Shown here piece after piece: positions 34,889-43,724 of a stretch of 64,000 bases of DNA. The notes beneath the pieces are model-generated. The model ran no database searches. It had not been told where the DNA came from and was given only the letters and a program-made list of their open reading frames with translations. The position numbers and the translations under genes are program-made. This DNA is from Tsuneonella litorea (GTDB lineage: Bacteria > Pseudomonadota > Alphaproteobacteria > Sphingomonadales > Sphingomonadaceae). Each line of letters opens with the position of its first letter. The first letter of the stretch is position 1. The stretch lies in NCBI RefSeq assembly GCF_025154015.1, contig NZ_JAOAMV010000005.1, forward strand, positions 186,001 to 250,000. Direction: 5' to 3'.

Positions 34889-35990
34889 AGAGCGTATGCT
34901 CCGTGTTCGATTGGCCTAGCGTAGAGAACGGCGGCTTGACCGGCTCTCCGGGCGCCCGTGCGAACTCGTCGCCTTCGATCCCGCGCTTGAGCGCGGGAAT
35001 GTCAAGGTCGTGTAGCCGCGCGAACGTACCGGCGAGGATGTTCGCCTTGTCCTGTTCGGTGATCTGCCGGATCGGCTTGAACAGGCCGGCCGAGTCGAGC
35101 AGGTCTTCGGGAAACTCGAACGCTTCGAACGCCTCGAGCGCGGGCTGGTTGTGCACGAGCGTGCCGCCCGTGCCCCAGTACATCCGCTCCAGCATGTCTG
35201 CGCCGCCGACGCGGCACAATCCCAGGAGCACCTCGGCGAATGCGCGTGGGCGTCGCTCGACTAGGATGTTCTGGATTTCCATGTTGATCGCTATGTTTCC
35301 GAACCGCGCTAGCAGCCAGGCGGTTTCCTCCATGAACGCGAGGCCGCCGTGGACGATCTCGAAATTGATGTCTGGAAAGTCGTTCGCCGCGTTCTCGATG
35401 TCGTTCGGATTGTACGCATCGCCCACCGCAAACGGACCGATGGGGACCGCCTTGTGCACCGCCACCGTGTTGATGCCGAGCTTCTGGGCCTTTTCGTAAA
35501 GCGGATAGATCAGCTTGGGATCGTCCATCCGCCAGCTCACCGGTCCCTTGCCATCCCAGCTGGTGGGATAGAGCTTGAGTCCGAGCGGCTTGTAGGCGGC
35601 GGCCTGTTCCTCCATGTCGCGCAATGCATCGGCGCCGCGCAGCGGATCGACGCACGCATAGGCGCCGATGAACCGGTTCGGCCACTTCGAGGTTCCCTCG
35701 ATAGCCTTGGCGACTGACGAGTAGCCATCCTTGAATGCCGCGATCGCGAGCGGATGGATGATCGCCACGTCGATGTCGCTTTCATGGAACATGAAATTGG
35801 CGACATCGTCCATCTGCCAGTCGATCAGGTAATCTTCCCGGCTCATCGCGTAACGCGGGTCTGGCGGGTCGGCTGCAAGGTGGTAGGCCAGTTCCACCAT
35901 CGCGTGGCCCAGAACCGGGTCTTCCCAGTTCGAGGGAAGATGGTTGTAGGCGTGCGCCACCGCGTCGATCACGAATTTGCCGCCGATCAT
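34881..35990 (-). CDS. Amidohydrolase family protein (amidohydrolase 2)
   Basis: 369 residues of the TIM-barrel amidohydrolase-2 type related to decarboxylases such as ACMSD. Visible elements are VIDAVAHAYNH at the N-terminus (in place of the usual D-x-H-x-H), LKLYPTSWDGKGPVSW, and IVHGGLAFMEETAWLL with a metal-ligand-like His. Substrate unknown. A very similar amidohydrolase plus DUF59 pair is found beside binuclear-iron propane or phenol-type monooxygenases in actinobacteria, but no such oxygenase is in this window. GGAGAGAATT precedes the ATG. Confidence 0.82.
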   Translation of the reverse strand: MIGGKFVIDAVAHAYNHLPSNWEDPVLGHAMVELAYHLAADPPDPRYAMSREDYLIDWQMDDVANFMFHESDIDVAIIHPLAIAAFKDGYSSVAKAIEGTSKWPNRFIGAYACVDPLRGADALRDMEEQAAAYKPLGLKLYPTSWDGKGPVSWRMDDPKLIYPLYEKAQKLGINTVAVHKAVPIGPFAVGDAYNPNDIENAANDFPDINFEIVHGGLAFMEETAWLLARFGNIAINMEIQNILVERRPRAFAEVLLGLCRVGGADMLERMYWGTGGTLVHNQPALEAFEAFEFPEDLLDSAGLFKPIRQITEQDKANILAGTFARLHDLDIPALKRGIEGDEFARAPGEPVKPPFSTLGQSNTEHTLYA

Positions 35991-36151
35991 AATTCTCTCC
36001 CGATGCGACCGCGCTCATTCCGAGGCCGGCCAAGTGGCGCAGGCAGAAAGTCCAGACGTTTTCGTAAGGCCCGTTCGATTAGCTCGGTCCGTGCCCTGCA
36101 GAAAACTGCTCTCTTCGCAGACACGAAGGTTACCGCGCCTCCAGAATATCT

Positions 36152-36169
36152 GTCAACGGTATCGTGGAA
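36152..36169. promoter_or_regulatory. Operator site 8 (TetR-type palindrome, second subtype)
   Basis: GTCAACG-GTAT-CGTGGAA, upstream of the amidohydrolase gene and just after the end of tetR 2. Nearly identical to site 10. Confidence 0.65.
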
Positions 36170-36175
36170 AAAAAT

Positions 36176-36829
36176 TCAATACGGCGATTCCAGGCCCGCC
36201 AGCGCGAGTTCGGCAAAGGTCCGGCCCGCTTCCTCGGCGGATTCGCCCTTGCCGGGACGATACCAGCGATGCGACCAGTTCAGCATTCCGAGGATCCCGT
36301 ATGCGACCATCCGCGCCGACCCAATGCGGCGAAGGCTGCGATCCTCGTATCCCTGTTCGATGATCTCGATGAAGGCGTTCTCGATCTGGCGATTGAGGCC
36401 ACGCATGTGCTTCGACCAGTCCGAGCGGCTGTCGGCCACCTGGCGCAGGTCTTCGCGAATGTAGATGTAGAGCAGCGGATAGTTCTCGCCGTACGATACC
36501 ATCATCGCCGCCACGAGCTCGCGCAGCTTTCGGCGGGGGCTGATCGGGCTGTCTGCGATACGGCGCGCCAGCGCGGCGTTTTCCTCAAGCACCGATGTCG
36601 TGATGGCATCGAACAGCTCGTCCTTCGACGAGAAATAGTAATAGAGCGAAGCCCGGTCGATCCCGAGTTCGGCTGCGACGGCGCTGAGGCTTGCGCCAGA
36701 GAAACCCTGGCGATGGAAGACCTGGATCGCAGCTTCGCAGATCTCCTTTCGCCGGGCCTGATAGGAAGCGCTCGAATCCTCGCTCGCAGCCTTCCGCCGC
36801 TGTCCGATAACGCTTGCCTTCTTGGTCAT
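36176..36829 (-). CDS. TetR/AcrR family regulator 2
   Basis: 217 residues from MTKKASVIG, which has a strong AAGGAAC ribosome site; longer in-frame starts run into the upstream SDR gene. The helix-turn-helix is ASLSAVAAELGIDRASLYYYF. It is paralogous to regulator 1 (shared YGENYPLLYIYIRE-type core and LESPY end). It is the last gene of the acyl-CoA synthetase 2 - SDR 3 operon, 31 bp after SDR 3. It probably recognises the GTCAACR-GTAW-CGTGGAA subtype of operator (inference). Confidence 0.9.
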   Translation of the reverse strand: MTKKASVIGQRRKAASEDSSASYQARRKEICEAAIQVFHRQGFSGASLSAVAAELGIDRASLYYYFSSKDELFDAITTSVLEENAALARRIADSPISPRRKLRELVAAMMVSYGENYPLLYIYIREDLRQVADSRSDWSKHMRGLNRQIENAFIEIIEQGYEDRSLRRIGSARMVAYGILGMLNWSHRWYRPGKGESAEEAGRTFAELALAGLESPY

Positions 36830-36860
36830 CGCGGTTCCTTTTCGATCGATTGTCCGGGCC

Positions 36861-37628
36861 CTAGCCGCGAGGGGCGCCTGCGACATAGAGAATTTGTCCG
36901 GTGACGAAAGAGGCGCGTTCGTCGGCAAAAAACGCGACCGCGTTGGCGATGTCGTCTGGCTCCCCCGCGCGGCCGACGGGGATCGAGCGAAGCTGATCGG
37001 CGACCATGTCTTCGAACGACATGCCGACCCGGCGGGCCACCTCTCGCGTCATTTCCGTAACGACGAATCCGGGGGCAACGGCATTCACGGTGATGCCGAA
37101 ACTGCCGAGTTCCAGGGCCAGGGTCCGGGTAAGGCCCTGAACCCCGGCCTTGGCGGCCGCGTAGTTCGCCTCTCCAAAGGCGCCGAGCGCGGCGACGCTC
37201 GACAGATTTATGATGCGGCCCCAGCCCGCGGCCCGCATGGCAGGAGCGAATGCCCGGCACGTCAGGAACACCGACTGCAGGTTGACCTCGATCACGCGGG
37301 TCCAGTCGGAGAGTTCCATCTTGAGCATCGTCTTGTCGCGAAGAATGCCGGCATTGTTCACCAGCACGCTGGCCTCGCCCAATTGTTCTCTCACTATTTC
37401 GGCCGCCCGGGCCACGGCGCCTTCGTCGGCGACGTCGGCGCCGATCGCACATGCGCGGCGGCCCGCTGCCGTCACTGTCGCCACGGTATCCGCGCACGCG
37501 GTCGCGTCGAGATCGATCGCGGCGATATCATGGCCGTCGGCGGCCAGCCGGCAGGCTATCGCCGCGCCGATGCCGCGCGCGGCGCCAGTGACGACCGCTA
37601 TGCGGGGGTCGGGAGGAGCCCCGGTCAT
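36861..37628 (-). CDS. SDR family oxidoreductase 3 (FabG-like)
   Basis: 255 residues. TGAARGIG binds NADP(H), NNAG and IINLSSVAALGAFGEANYAAAKAG carry the catalytic Ser, Tyr and Lys. This type reduces 3-ketoacyl or oxidises 3-hydroxyacyl thioesters and simple alcohols. It overlaps the synthetase 2 gene by 4 bp, so both act on the same branch of the pathway. Confidence 0.9.
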   Translation of the reverse strand: MTGAPPDPRIAVVTGAARGIGAAIACRLAADGHDIAAIDLDATACADTVATVTAAGRRACAIGADVADEGAVARAAEIVREQLGEASVLVNNAGILRDKTMLKMELSDWTRVIEVNLQSVFLTCRAFAPAMRAAGWGRIINLSSVAALGAFGEANYAAAKAGVQGLTRTLALELGSFGITVNAVAPGFVVTEMTREVARRVGMSFEDMVADQLRSIPVGRAGEPDDIANAVAFFADERASFVTGQILYVAGAPRG

Positions 37629-39325
37629 CCTTGACCGACCATCTGCGTCGCCAGATCGACCAGCAGGAACTTGCGCGCGCGACCTGAAGCCGTGGTCGGG
37701 ATGTCGTCCTGCAAGATCGGAATCACACGTGAGGGCACTTTGAACCGGGCAAGTCGCGCGGCGACAAAATCCCTGAGCTCTCGTGGATCGAGCGTTGCGC
37801 CGGCGCTCGCAACGACGAAGGCGACGCCGATTTCGCCCATGCGCTCGTCGGCCACCGGGACGACGTGCGCCTGGGCCACGTCGGCGCGACTGGTCAGCAG
37901 GTCCTCGACCTCGCTCGGCAGCACTTGCTCGCCTCCGCAGCGATACGATTCCTTGGTCCGCCCGAGCAGGACGAGATATCCGTCCGCATCGATCCGGCCG
38001 AGATCCCCGGTCCTGAGCCAGCCGTCGTGGGTGAACGCGGCGGCCGTTTCAGCAGGCTTGTTGTAGTAGCCGCGAGTCACGCCCGGTCCCCTTGCAACGA
38101 GTTCTCCCGTTTCTCCCGGCGGGAGTAACGCTCCATCGGCGGGGTCGATGACCCGGTAATCGACGAGCCTGTCCCCCATGTCCGGATCTCCGGCCGGCCC
38201 GACATCGCGCAGCCGGCCATTGGTGGTGAGCAGCCGCTCGATCGGATCGTTGGGCCGGGTTACGGTCGTCGATGCGGTCGTCTCGGTCATCCCGTATCCG
38301 GTCGTGACTTCCTCCAGCCCGAGAACCGAGAACAGGTCGGCCCATAAACGTTCGGGTGCGCGTCCCCCCGACGCAAGCGCGCTCCGCCAGCTGGACAGGT
38401 CGTAGTCACGCTCGCGCGCGGCATCGACGATGGCGAGCGACATGGCCGGGATCAGCAGCGCGTCAGTGGCGGCCAGGCGCTCGATCGCGGAGAGCGTCGT
38501 GTGGGCATCGAACCGCAGTTGGGGGATGATCGCGCCGCCAACGAACGGCACCGAGAGCATCCCCTCGACGTAGCCAAAGACGTGGTAGAGCGGGAGAGAG
38601 AAGACGATCCGCCGACCGGCCTCGAAGGCGCGAGCGTAGGCGCTTCCGAACGCGGTGCGGGTCAACATGTCGTGGGCCAGTTGCACGCCCTTTGGACTGC
38701 CGGTCGTGCCCGAGGTGTAAAGGATGTCGCAGTCCCAGTCGGGCTGTACCGCGACGTCGCGGAATTCGGATTCGTCCCGGTCCAGCGCGGCGAAGGGGGT
38801 GGCATGGGGGCGAGGCGCGGCTTCGCCCTCGGCACTGAAGACAACCACGCGGTCGAGTTTCGGAAGCGTCTCGCCGCCCCCCACGGTTTCCCAGCCCGGC
38901 GCGATCGCGTCAAGCATCCGGAGGTAGTCGGATCCGCGAAACGCGTCCATCGTCACCAGCAGCTTCGCGTCGGACTGCTCGAGGACGTAGCGCATCTCCT
39001 CCTGGCGATTGAGGATGTTCATCGGCACCGCGACCGCGCCGGCGCGGGCTATCGCGTATTTCAGAGCGACGAACTCGGGATAATTCGCCATCGCGACCGC
39101 GACCTTGTCGCCCGCCGTCACTCCCAGTCTCTGCAGGCCCGCGGCAAGTCGGCGGGACCAAAAGGCCAGTTCGGCGTAAGTCCAAGTGCGCGCATCGGCG
39201 ATCAAGGCGGGTCGCGAGGGAAATTCCGACGCCGCGCGGTCGAGCGCGCCATGAAGGGTCAGCGGCGTCCAGGGCGAAAAGCGGTTCCGCAGCCGCTGTT
39301 GCCGCACATCCAACTCGATTCCCAT
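37625..39325 (-). CDS. Acyl-CoA synthetase 2 (AMP-forming)
   Basis: 566 residues from MGIELDVRQQRL, preceded by AGGGGGAG; the longer open frame upstream covers the regulatory region. The P-loop LYTSGTTGSPKG, YGMTETTAS, GWLRTGD and GGEQVLPSEVEDLL motifs are present. The A10 region reads TASGRARKF, so the lysine that normally catalyses adenylation (S-G-K) is an arginine. That may slow or alter the first half-reaction. Substrate unknown. Operon leader for SDR 3 and tetR 2. Confidence 0.88.
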   Translation of the reverse strand: MGIELDVRQQRLRNRFSPWTPLTLHGALDRAASEFPSRPALIADARTWTYAELAFWSRRLAAGLQRLGVTAGDKVAVAMANYPEFVALKYAIARAGAVAVPMNILNRQEEMRYVLEQSDAKLLVTMDAFRGSDYLRMLDAIAPGWETVGGGETLPKLDRVVVFSAEGEAAPRPHATPFAALDRDESEFRDVAVQPDWDCDILYTSGTTGSPKGVQLAHDMLTRTAFGSAYARAFEAGRRIVFSLPLYHVFGYVEGMLSVPFVGGAIIPQLRFDAHTTLSAIERLAATDALLIPAMSLAIVDAARERDYDLSSWRSALASGGRAPERLWADLFSVLGLEEVTTGYGMTETTASTTVTRPNDPIERLLTTNGRLRDVGPAGDPDMGDRLVDYRVIDPADGALLPPGETGELVARGPGVTRGYYNKPAETAAAFTHDGWLRTGDLGRIDADGYLVLLGRTKESYRCGGEQVLPSEVEDLLTSRADVAQAHVVPVADERMGEIGVAFVVASAGATLDPRELRDFVAARLARFKVPSRVIPILQDDIPTTASGRARKFLLVDLATQMVGQG

Positions 39326-39500
39326 TCGCTCCCCCTGCAGGTCTCCGCCCCGGTGCCGGGTCGCCCAATCTAGAGCCGGATCCAGTTTCATCAATGACCT
39401 CGTTGAAAAGTCCTGGGGTGCAGAAGCCGGCTTTGCCCCGATGTTTACTAGGGATTGCCGTTCCTGGTGGATCGATCGACACACTAGCCCGCGTACGCTT

Positions 39501-39518
39501 TTCCACGATACTGTTGAC
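39501..39518. promoter_or_regulatory. Operator site 9 (TetR-type palindrome)
   Basis: TTCCACG-ATAC-TGTTGAC (reverse: GTCAACA-GTAT-CGTGGAA), 41 bp upstream of monooxygenase 2 and in the shared promoter of the synthetase 2 operon, which includes tetR 2. Confidence 0.7.
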
Positions 39519-39559
39519 AGAATTTGCTGTTGATGGGAAGGCGCTAAAAAGGAGGTCCA

Positions 39560-41176
39560 ATGCGACAGCAACTCGATGTCATCGTGATCGGCGCCGGATT
39601 TGCCGGACTTCGTGCGCTGCACACGTTCCGCGGGATGGGCCTGGAGACGCTGGTGCTCGAGGCTGATTCGGACATCGGGGGAGTGTGGAACTTCAACCGG
39701 TATCCGGGAGCGCGCTGCGACGTCGAAAGCTACGATTATTCCTACCGCTTCTCTCCCGAACTCGAACAGGAATGGCGCTGGAGCGAGCGATATGCGACCC
39801 AGCCGGAAATCCTCCGGTATATCCACCACGTCGCCGACCGGTTCGACTTGCGCCGCGACATCAAGCTCAACACGCGGATGGAATGTGCCCGGTACCACGA
39901 GGCCAGTGCAAGCTGGTTGGTGGAGGCCGCCGACGGGCGCTCATGGCGCGCGGCGCGGCTCGTCCTGGCGGTCGGCCAGCTGTCGACCCCCAAGCGGACG
40001 ACCTACCCTGGGCAGGGGACTTTTTCCGGGCAGGTCATCTACAGCGCGAACTGGCCGCGCGAGACCGTGGACTTCACCGGCAAGCGGGTCGCGATCATCG
40101 GAACCGGTTCCTCGGGCGTCCAGATGACCCCCGTCATCGCCGATCAGGCGAAGCATCTCACGGTGTTCCAGCGCACGGCCAACTTCTCGATCCCGGCGGC
40201 GAACGCCCCCGTGAGCGACGCCGAGGACGCGGCGGTGAAGGCAGGATACCGCAAGCGCCGCGAGCAGGCCCGCAATTCACCCAGCGGGCTCGGCTTTGTT
40301 CCGAGCGCGAGATCCGCGCTCGAGGTGCCGGAGGAGGAACGGCGGGAAACCCTGGAGGCCGCGTGGAACCGGCTGGGGTTCGGTTTCGCGCTCGCCTACA
40401 AGGACATCCTGCTCGACGAGCGATCGAACGAGATCGCCTCCGAGTTTATCCGCGGCAAGATCGCGGAAAAGGTGCGGGATCCGGTCATTCGCGAAAAGCT
40501 AACCCCGCGGGGCTTCCCCTTCGGGACCCGACGACCATCGGTCGACAGCGGCTATTTCGAGGCGTTTAATCGGCCGAACGTCACCCTGGTCGACATCGCC
40601 GAGACGCCGATCGTCGAGATCACCGACGACGGAATTCGCACGTCGGTGGAGGACCACGCATTCGATATCATCATCTACGCGACCGGATTCGATGCATTTA
40701 CCGGCTCGCTGCTCGCGCCAAAGATCGTCGGTCGCGGCGGGCTGACGCTGGAAGAGAAGTGGAAGGCCGGTCCGGTGACCTACCTCGGGATCGGCGTGCA
40801 CGGGTTTCCCAGCATGTTCATCATAGTCGGGCCGGGTAGCCCGTCGTTGCTCAGCAACGTGCTGTTGTCGAGCGAGGAGCAGATCGACTGGCTGGCTCAG
40901 CTGTTCGATCACGCGAAAGCCGATGGCATCGTCGAGATCGAGGCGACCGAAAAGGCGGAGCGCGAGTGGGTCCAGCACGTCAACGAACGGGCGAAGGAAA
41001 CGCTCTACCTGAAGACGCCGTCGTACTACACGGGCGCTGAAATGCCCGGCAAGCCACAGGTCTTCATGCCGTATTCCGGCGGCGTCCGGCACTATCGCCG
41101 GATCTTGGAACGCACGGCAGCCGAAGGCTACGAAGGGTTCGTGATGCACCGGGCCGAGCACGCCTCGCTTGGCTAG
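39560..41176 (+). CDS. Flavin-containing monooxygenase of the Baeyer-Villiger (CHMO) type
   Basis: 538 residues, the length of cyclohexanone-type BVMOs. FAD motif GAGFAG (11-16), NADPH motif GTGSSG (181-186), ATGFD near residue 375. The fingerprint F-x-G-x3-H-x3-W-P is at 155-166 as FSGQVIYSANWP, with Tyr161 in place of the usual His. GGVWNFNRYPGARCDVES is typical of ring-ketone BVMOs. An AAAAAGGAGG ribosome site precedes the ATG. The esterase that follows could hydrolyse the lactone or ester product. Confidence 0.88.
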   Translation: MRQQLDVIVIGAGFAGLRALHTFRGMGLETLVLEADSDIGGVWNFNRYPGARCDVESYDYSYRFSPELEQEWRWSERYATQPEILRYIHHVADRFDLRRDIKLNTRMECARYHEASASWLVEAADGRSWRAARLVLAVGQLSTPKRTTYPGQGTFSGQVIYSANWPRETVDFTGKRVAIIGTGSSGVQMTPVIADQAKHLTVFQRTANFSIPAANAPVSDAEDAAVKAGYRKRREQARNSPSGLGFVPSARSALEVPEEERRETLEAAWNRLGFGFALAYKDILLDERSNEIASEFIRGKIAEKVRDPVIREKLTPRGFPFGTRRPSVDSGYFEAFNRPNVTLVDIAETPIVEITDDGIRTSVEDHAFDIIIYATGFDAFTGSLLAPKIVGRGGLTLEEKWKAGPVTYLGIGVHGFPSMFIIVGPGSPSLLSNVLLSSEEQIDWLAQLFDHAKADGIVEIEATEKAEREWVQHVNERAKETLYLKTPSYYTGAEMPGKPQVFMPYSGGVRHYRRILERTAAEGYEGFVMHRAEHASLG

Positions 41177-42104
41177 TGGCACCCTCGATCCGGCTTATGC
41201 CGCGCTGGTAGCCGACCCCCGCATGGCGATGCGCCGATTGCCGCCGAGCGTCGGCATCGACGTCGTCCGGGAAGCGGCCAATGCGTTCATGGCGAAGGCC
41301 GCCGGACCGGAGCTTTTGCGCGTGTCCGATCACGCGGTCACGACGGACGCGGGCGATCTGCAGCTCCGGCTATACGAGCCTTCGCGCGGTGCCGACCGGC
41401 CCTTCGTGTTATTCTTTCACGGTGGCGGGTTCATGATCGGCGACCTTGCCAGTCACGACGGCCTGTGTCGGCGTCTTGCGGAAGCCACCGGATTGCCGAT
41501 TGCCGCAGTCGACTACCGGCTGGCGCCCGAAGCACCCTTTCCGGCGGCGCTCGAGGACGGGGCGGCAGCGCTCAGCTGGCTGATCGACAATGCTCGAATG
41601 CTGGGCCTCCACCACCAACGCTGGGGTGTCGCCGGAGACAGTGCGGGCGGTCAGCTTGCTCTCGCTGTAGCCTTGCAGGCCGCCGACCTCGGGCATCACG
41701 CATCCCATGCGGCGTTGTTGTACCCGCTGCTCGACCCGACGCGCTCGACCGTATCGTCGCGCGAGCTGGGCAAGGGATACATGCTTACAGGCTCCTTCAT
41801 CGAGTGGGCATGGGAATCCTATGCCGGCGGCATCGACCGCCTCGGAGACCCGCTCTTCGACCTGCGGCGCGCCGACCTGGCCAAGATGCCGCCGATGCGA
41901 CTGGTCACCGCCGAATTCGATCCCTTGCGGGATGAAGGCGAGGCATTCGCCGAGGCGGTCAAGGGCGCTGGTGTGCCATGCGAGGTCCGCCGGTATCCCG
42001 GGGTAATCCATGGCTTTGCCGGCATACCGCCGCTCACGGCCCAGGCCCGAGAGGCGGTCGCGTTCGTCGCCGAAGGACTGCGTTCGTCCCTCGTCAGCGC
42101 TTGA
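41169..42104 (+). CDS. Alpha/beta hydrolase (HSL/esterase family)
   Basis: 311 residues. The oxyanion motif FFHGGGF, the nucleophile elbow GDSAGG and the C-terminal VIHGFAGIPP with the catalytic His define the hormone-sensitive-lipase family. It starts with TTG overlapping the monooxygenase stop by 8 bp; ATG at 41223 would cut off the conserved LDPAYAALVAD start region. Position suggests it opens the lactone or ester made by the Baeyer-Villiger enzyme. It converges on the thiolase gene with an 11-bp overlap. Confidence 0.88.
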   Translation: MASGTLDPAYAALVADPRMAMRRLPPSVGIDVVREAANAFMAKAAGPELLRVSDHAVTTDAGDLQLRLYEPSRGADRPFVLFFHGGGFMIGDLASHDGLCRRLAEATGLPIAAVDYRLAPEAPFPAALEDGAAALSWLIDNARMLGLHHQRWGVAGDSAGGQLALAVALQAADLGHHASHAALLYPLLDPTRSTVSSRELGKGYMLTGSFIEWAWESYAGGIDRLGDPLFDLRRADLAKMPPMRLVTAEFDPLRDEGEAFAEAVKGAGVPCEVRRYPGVIHGFAGIPPLTAQAREAVAFVAEGLRSSLVSA

Positions 42105-43290
42105 GGATCACGCTGCCGCCGTTCGCGCCCAGGCCCAGTACGGCGGTCATTCCGACGCGTGCATCGGGGACCTGACGGCCAGTTGCCTCGCCGCGAATCT
42201 GCCAGGCGATTTCGCAGACCTGCATCAGGGCCTGCGCAGTGGTCGCCTCGCCGAACGACAGGAAACCGCCGCTCGGATTGATCGCGAGACGGCCTGCACC
42301 AATCGCCAGTTTTCCCGTTTCCAGCAGGTGGTCACTCTCGCCCGGCGCATGCATGCCGAACAGTTCGGGCCACGCCAGAAGGTGCCATGCGGTGTTGTCC
42401 GCCATTTCGAGCACATCGACATCCGCGGGACCGATCCCCGCGATGGACATCGCTCGTTCGACGGCGCCCGCGACTTCGCTCGTGTGAGTGACCCCCGGCC
42501 GCACCGTGGCGGAAATAGTCGGGATGCGGCGCGCCGGATCGCCGAACGCGCCACTTGCGATCGCGCACCCGGCCACCTCGACCGGCCGCCCGCCGCAGCG
42601 GCGCGCGATTTCATGCGACACTAGGATGACCGCCGCCGCGCCGTCGCTCACCGGGCAGATTTCCAGCAGGTGGAGGGGGTCTGCCACGAGGGGTGATGCG
42701 AGCACCTCCGCCACCGTGGACGGCTGCCGGAAGCGCGCGTAGGGGTTCCCGGCAGCATTCGATCGCATCAGGACCGCGGCGCGCGCGAAGGTCTCGGGGC
42801 GCGTGCCATGATCGTGCATGCGCCGGCGGGCCTCGATTGCCCAGTAGGCCGGGTTCGTCGCTCCCATGGTGACCCAGCGCAGGTAGTCTTCGTCGCCGAT
42901 GTCGTCCTGACTGCCGGGAGGGCGCGGGATGAAACCCTTCGGCATCCGTTCGGCTCCGACCGCGGCAACCACGTCGTACTGACCGCTGGCGATCATCGCG
43001 TGGGCGGTCGAGAATGCGATCGCACCAGCCGCGCAGGCCCCGCCGACGTTGACGCAGGCGATCCCTTGTTCGGCGACCAATTGGACTATCTCGTTGGCAT
43101 GCAGGCCCCAGCCCATGCCGCCCTCGAAACGGGAACTCGCGGCTACCAGTCCCTGGACGTCACGCCAGCCGAGTCCGGCGTCACCGAGTGCCGCGCGCAG
43201 CGCGTGCAGGGCAAGCTGGACCTGCGGCGCATCGGGCCACTTGCCCCACGGGTGGGCCCCCGCACCGAGCAGGAAGACTGGACGGCTCAC
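42094..43290 (-). CDS. Thiolase-fold lipid-transfer protein (Ltp2/SCP2-like, possible retro-aldolase)
   Basis: 398 residues. The thiolase nucleophile position is kept (C86 in GGACAAGA), but the usual C-terminal G-H-P-x-G-A-T is replaced by SFGEATTAQ, and the C-x-G motif by GLGANGGS with no cysteine. Proteins like this in steroid degradation (Ltp2) are retro-aldolases that cut side chains and need a DUF35 partner. The DUF35 gene is directly upstream with a 4-bp overlap, which strongly supports this reading over Claisen-type thiolysis. Confidence 0.82.
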   Translation of the reverse strand: MSRPVFLLGAGAHPWGKWPDAPQVQLALHALRAALGDAGLGWRDVQGLVAASSRFEGGMGWGLHANEIVQLVAEQGIACVNVGGACAAGAIAFSTAHAMIASGQYDVVAAVGAERMPKGFIPRPPGSQDDIGDEDYLRWVTMGATNPAYWAIEARRRMHDHGTRPETFARAAVLMRSNAAGNPYARFRQPSTVAEVLASPLVADPLHLLEICPVSDGAAAVILVSHEIARRCGGRPVEVAGCAIASGAFGDPARRIPTISATVRPGVTHTSEVAGAVERAMSIAGIGPADVDVLEMADNTAWHLLAWPELFGMHAPGESDHLLETGKLAIGAGRLAINPSGGFLSFGEATTAQALMQVCEIAWQIRGEATGRQVPDARVGMTAVLGLGANGGSVILKR

Positions 43291-43724
43291 GCTGCTTCGC
43301 TTCCACCAGGCACGAAGGCGAAGGTGCGAACGTCCAGCCCCTCTGGGTCGCGATAGAGCGTGCGGCCGGTGACCCGTACAGGCATGCCGATCGCCAATTC
43401 GTCGAACGCGACCCCCTCCAGTATGCCCATGACCTGCACGCCCGCTCCGAGGTCGACGACCCCGATGGCGTAGGGTTTCCAGTCGTCGATCCGGAACATC
43501 GCCGGTGGCTGGTAACGCTGGATGGTGAAACTGTGGATCGTGCCGTCTCTAGGCAATTGCGCGTCCTCGACAGCCTTTGTTTCGCACGCCGGATTGCGGC
43601 ACGTCGGCCGGCGCGGGAAATAGAGCGTGTCGCACGATGTGCAGCGCGTCGCCAGGAGGCGCAGGCCCCCGGGCCCTTCTTCGAAGAGGCCCGCCACGAC
43701 CGACACCGCTGCCGGCATACTCAC
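43287..43724 (-). CDS. Zn-ribbon/OB-fold (DUF35) protein
   Basis: 145 residues. Four zinc-binding cysteines C28, C31, C42 and C47 form the ribbon and an OB-fold follows (SFTIQRYQPP to VMGILEGV). DUF35 proteins bind CoA thioesters and partner thiolase-fold enzymes, as in ChsH2-Ltp2. GTG at 43724 gives a 4-bp overlap with the hotdog gene; ATG at 43718 is an alternative. Confidence 0.88.
   Translation of the reverse strand: MSMPAAVSVVAGLFEEGPGGLRLLATRCTSCDTLYFPRRPTCRNPACETKAVEDAQLPRDGTIHSFTIQRYQPPAMFRIDDWKPYAIGVVDLGAGVQVMGILEGVAFDELAIGMPVRVTGRTLYRDPEGLDVRTFAFVPGGSEAA

Noticed and set aside
39390-39407. ATCAATG-ACCT-CGTTGAA as an eleventh operator upstream of acyl-CoA synthetase 2
   Set aside because: Only five of seven arm positions match; too weak next to site 9, which already covers this promoter.
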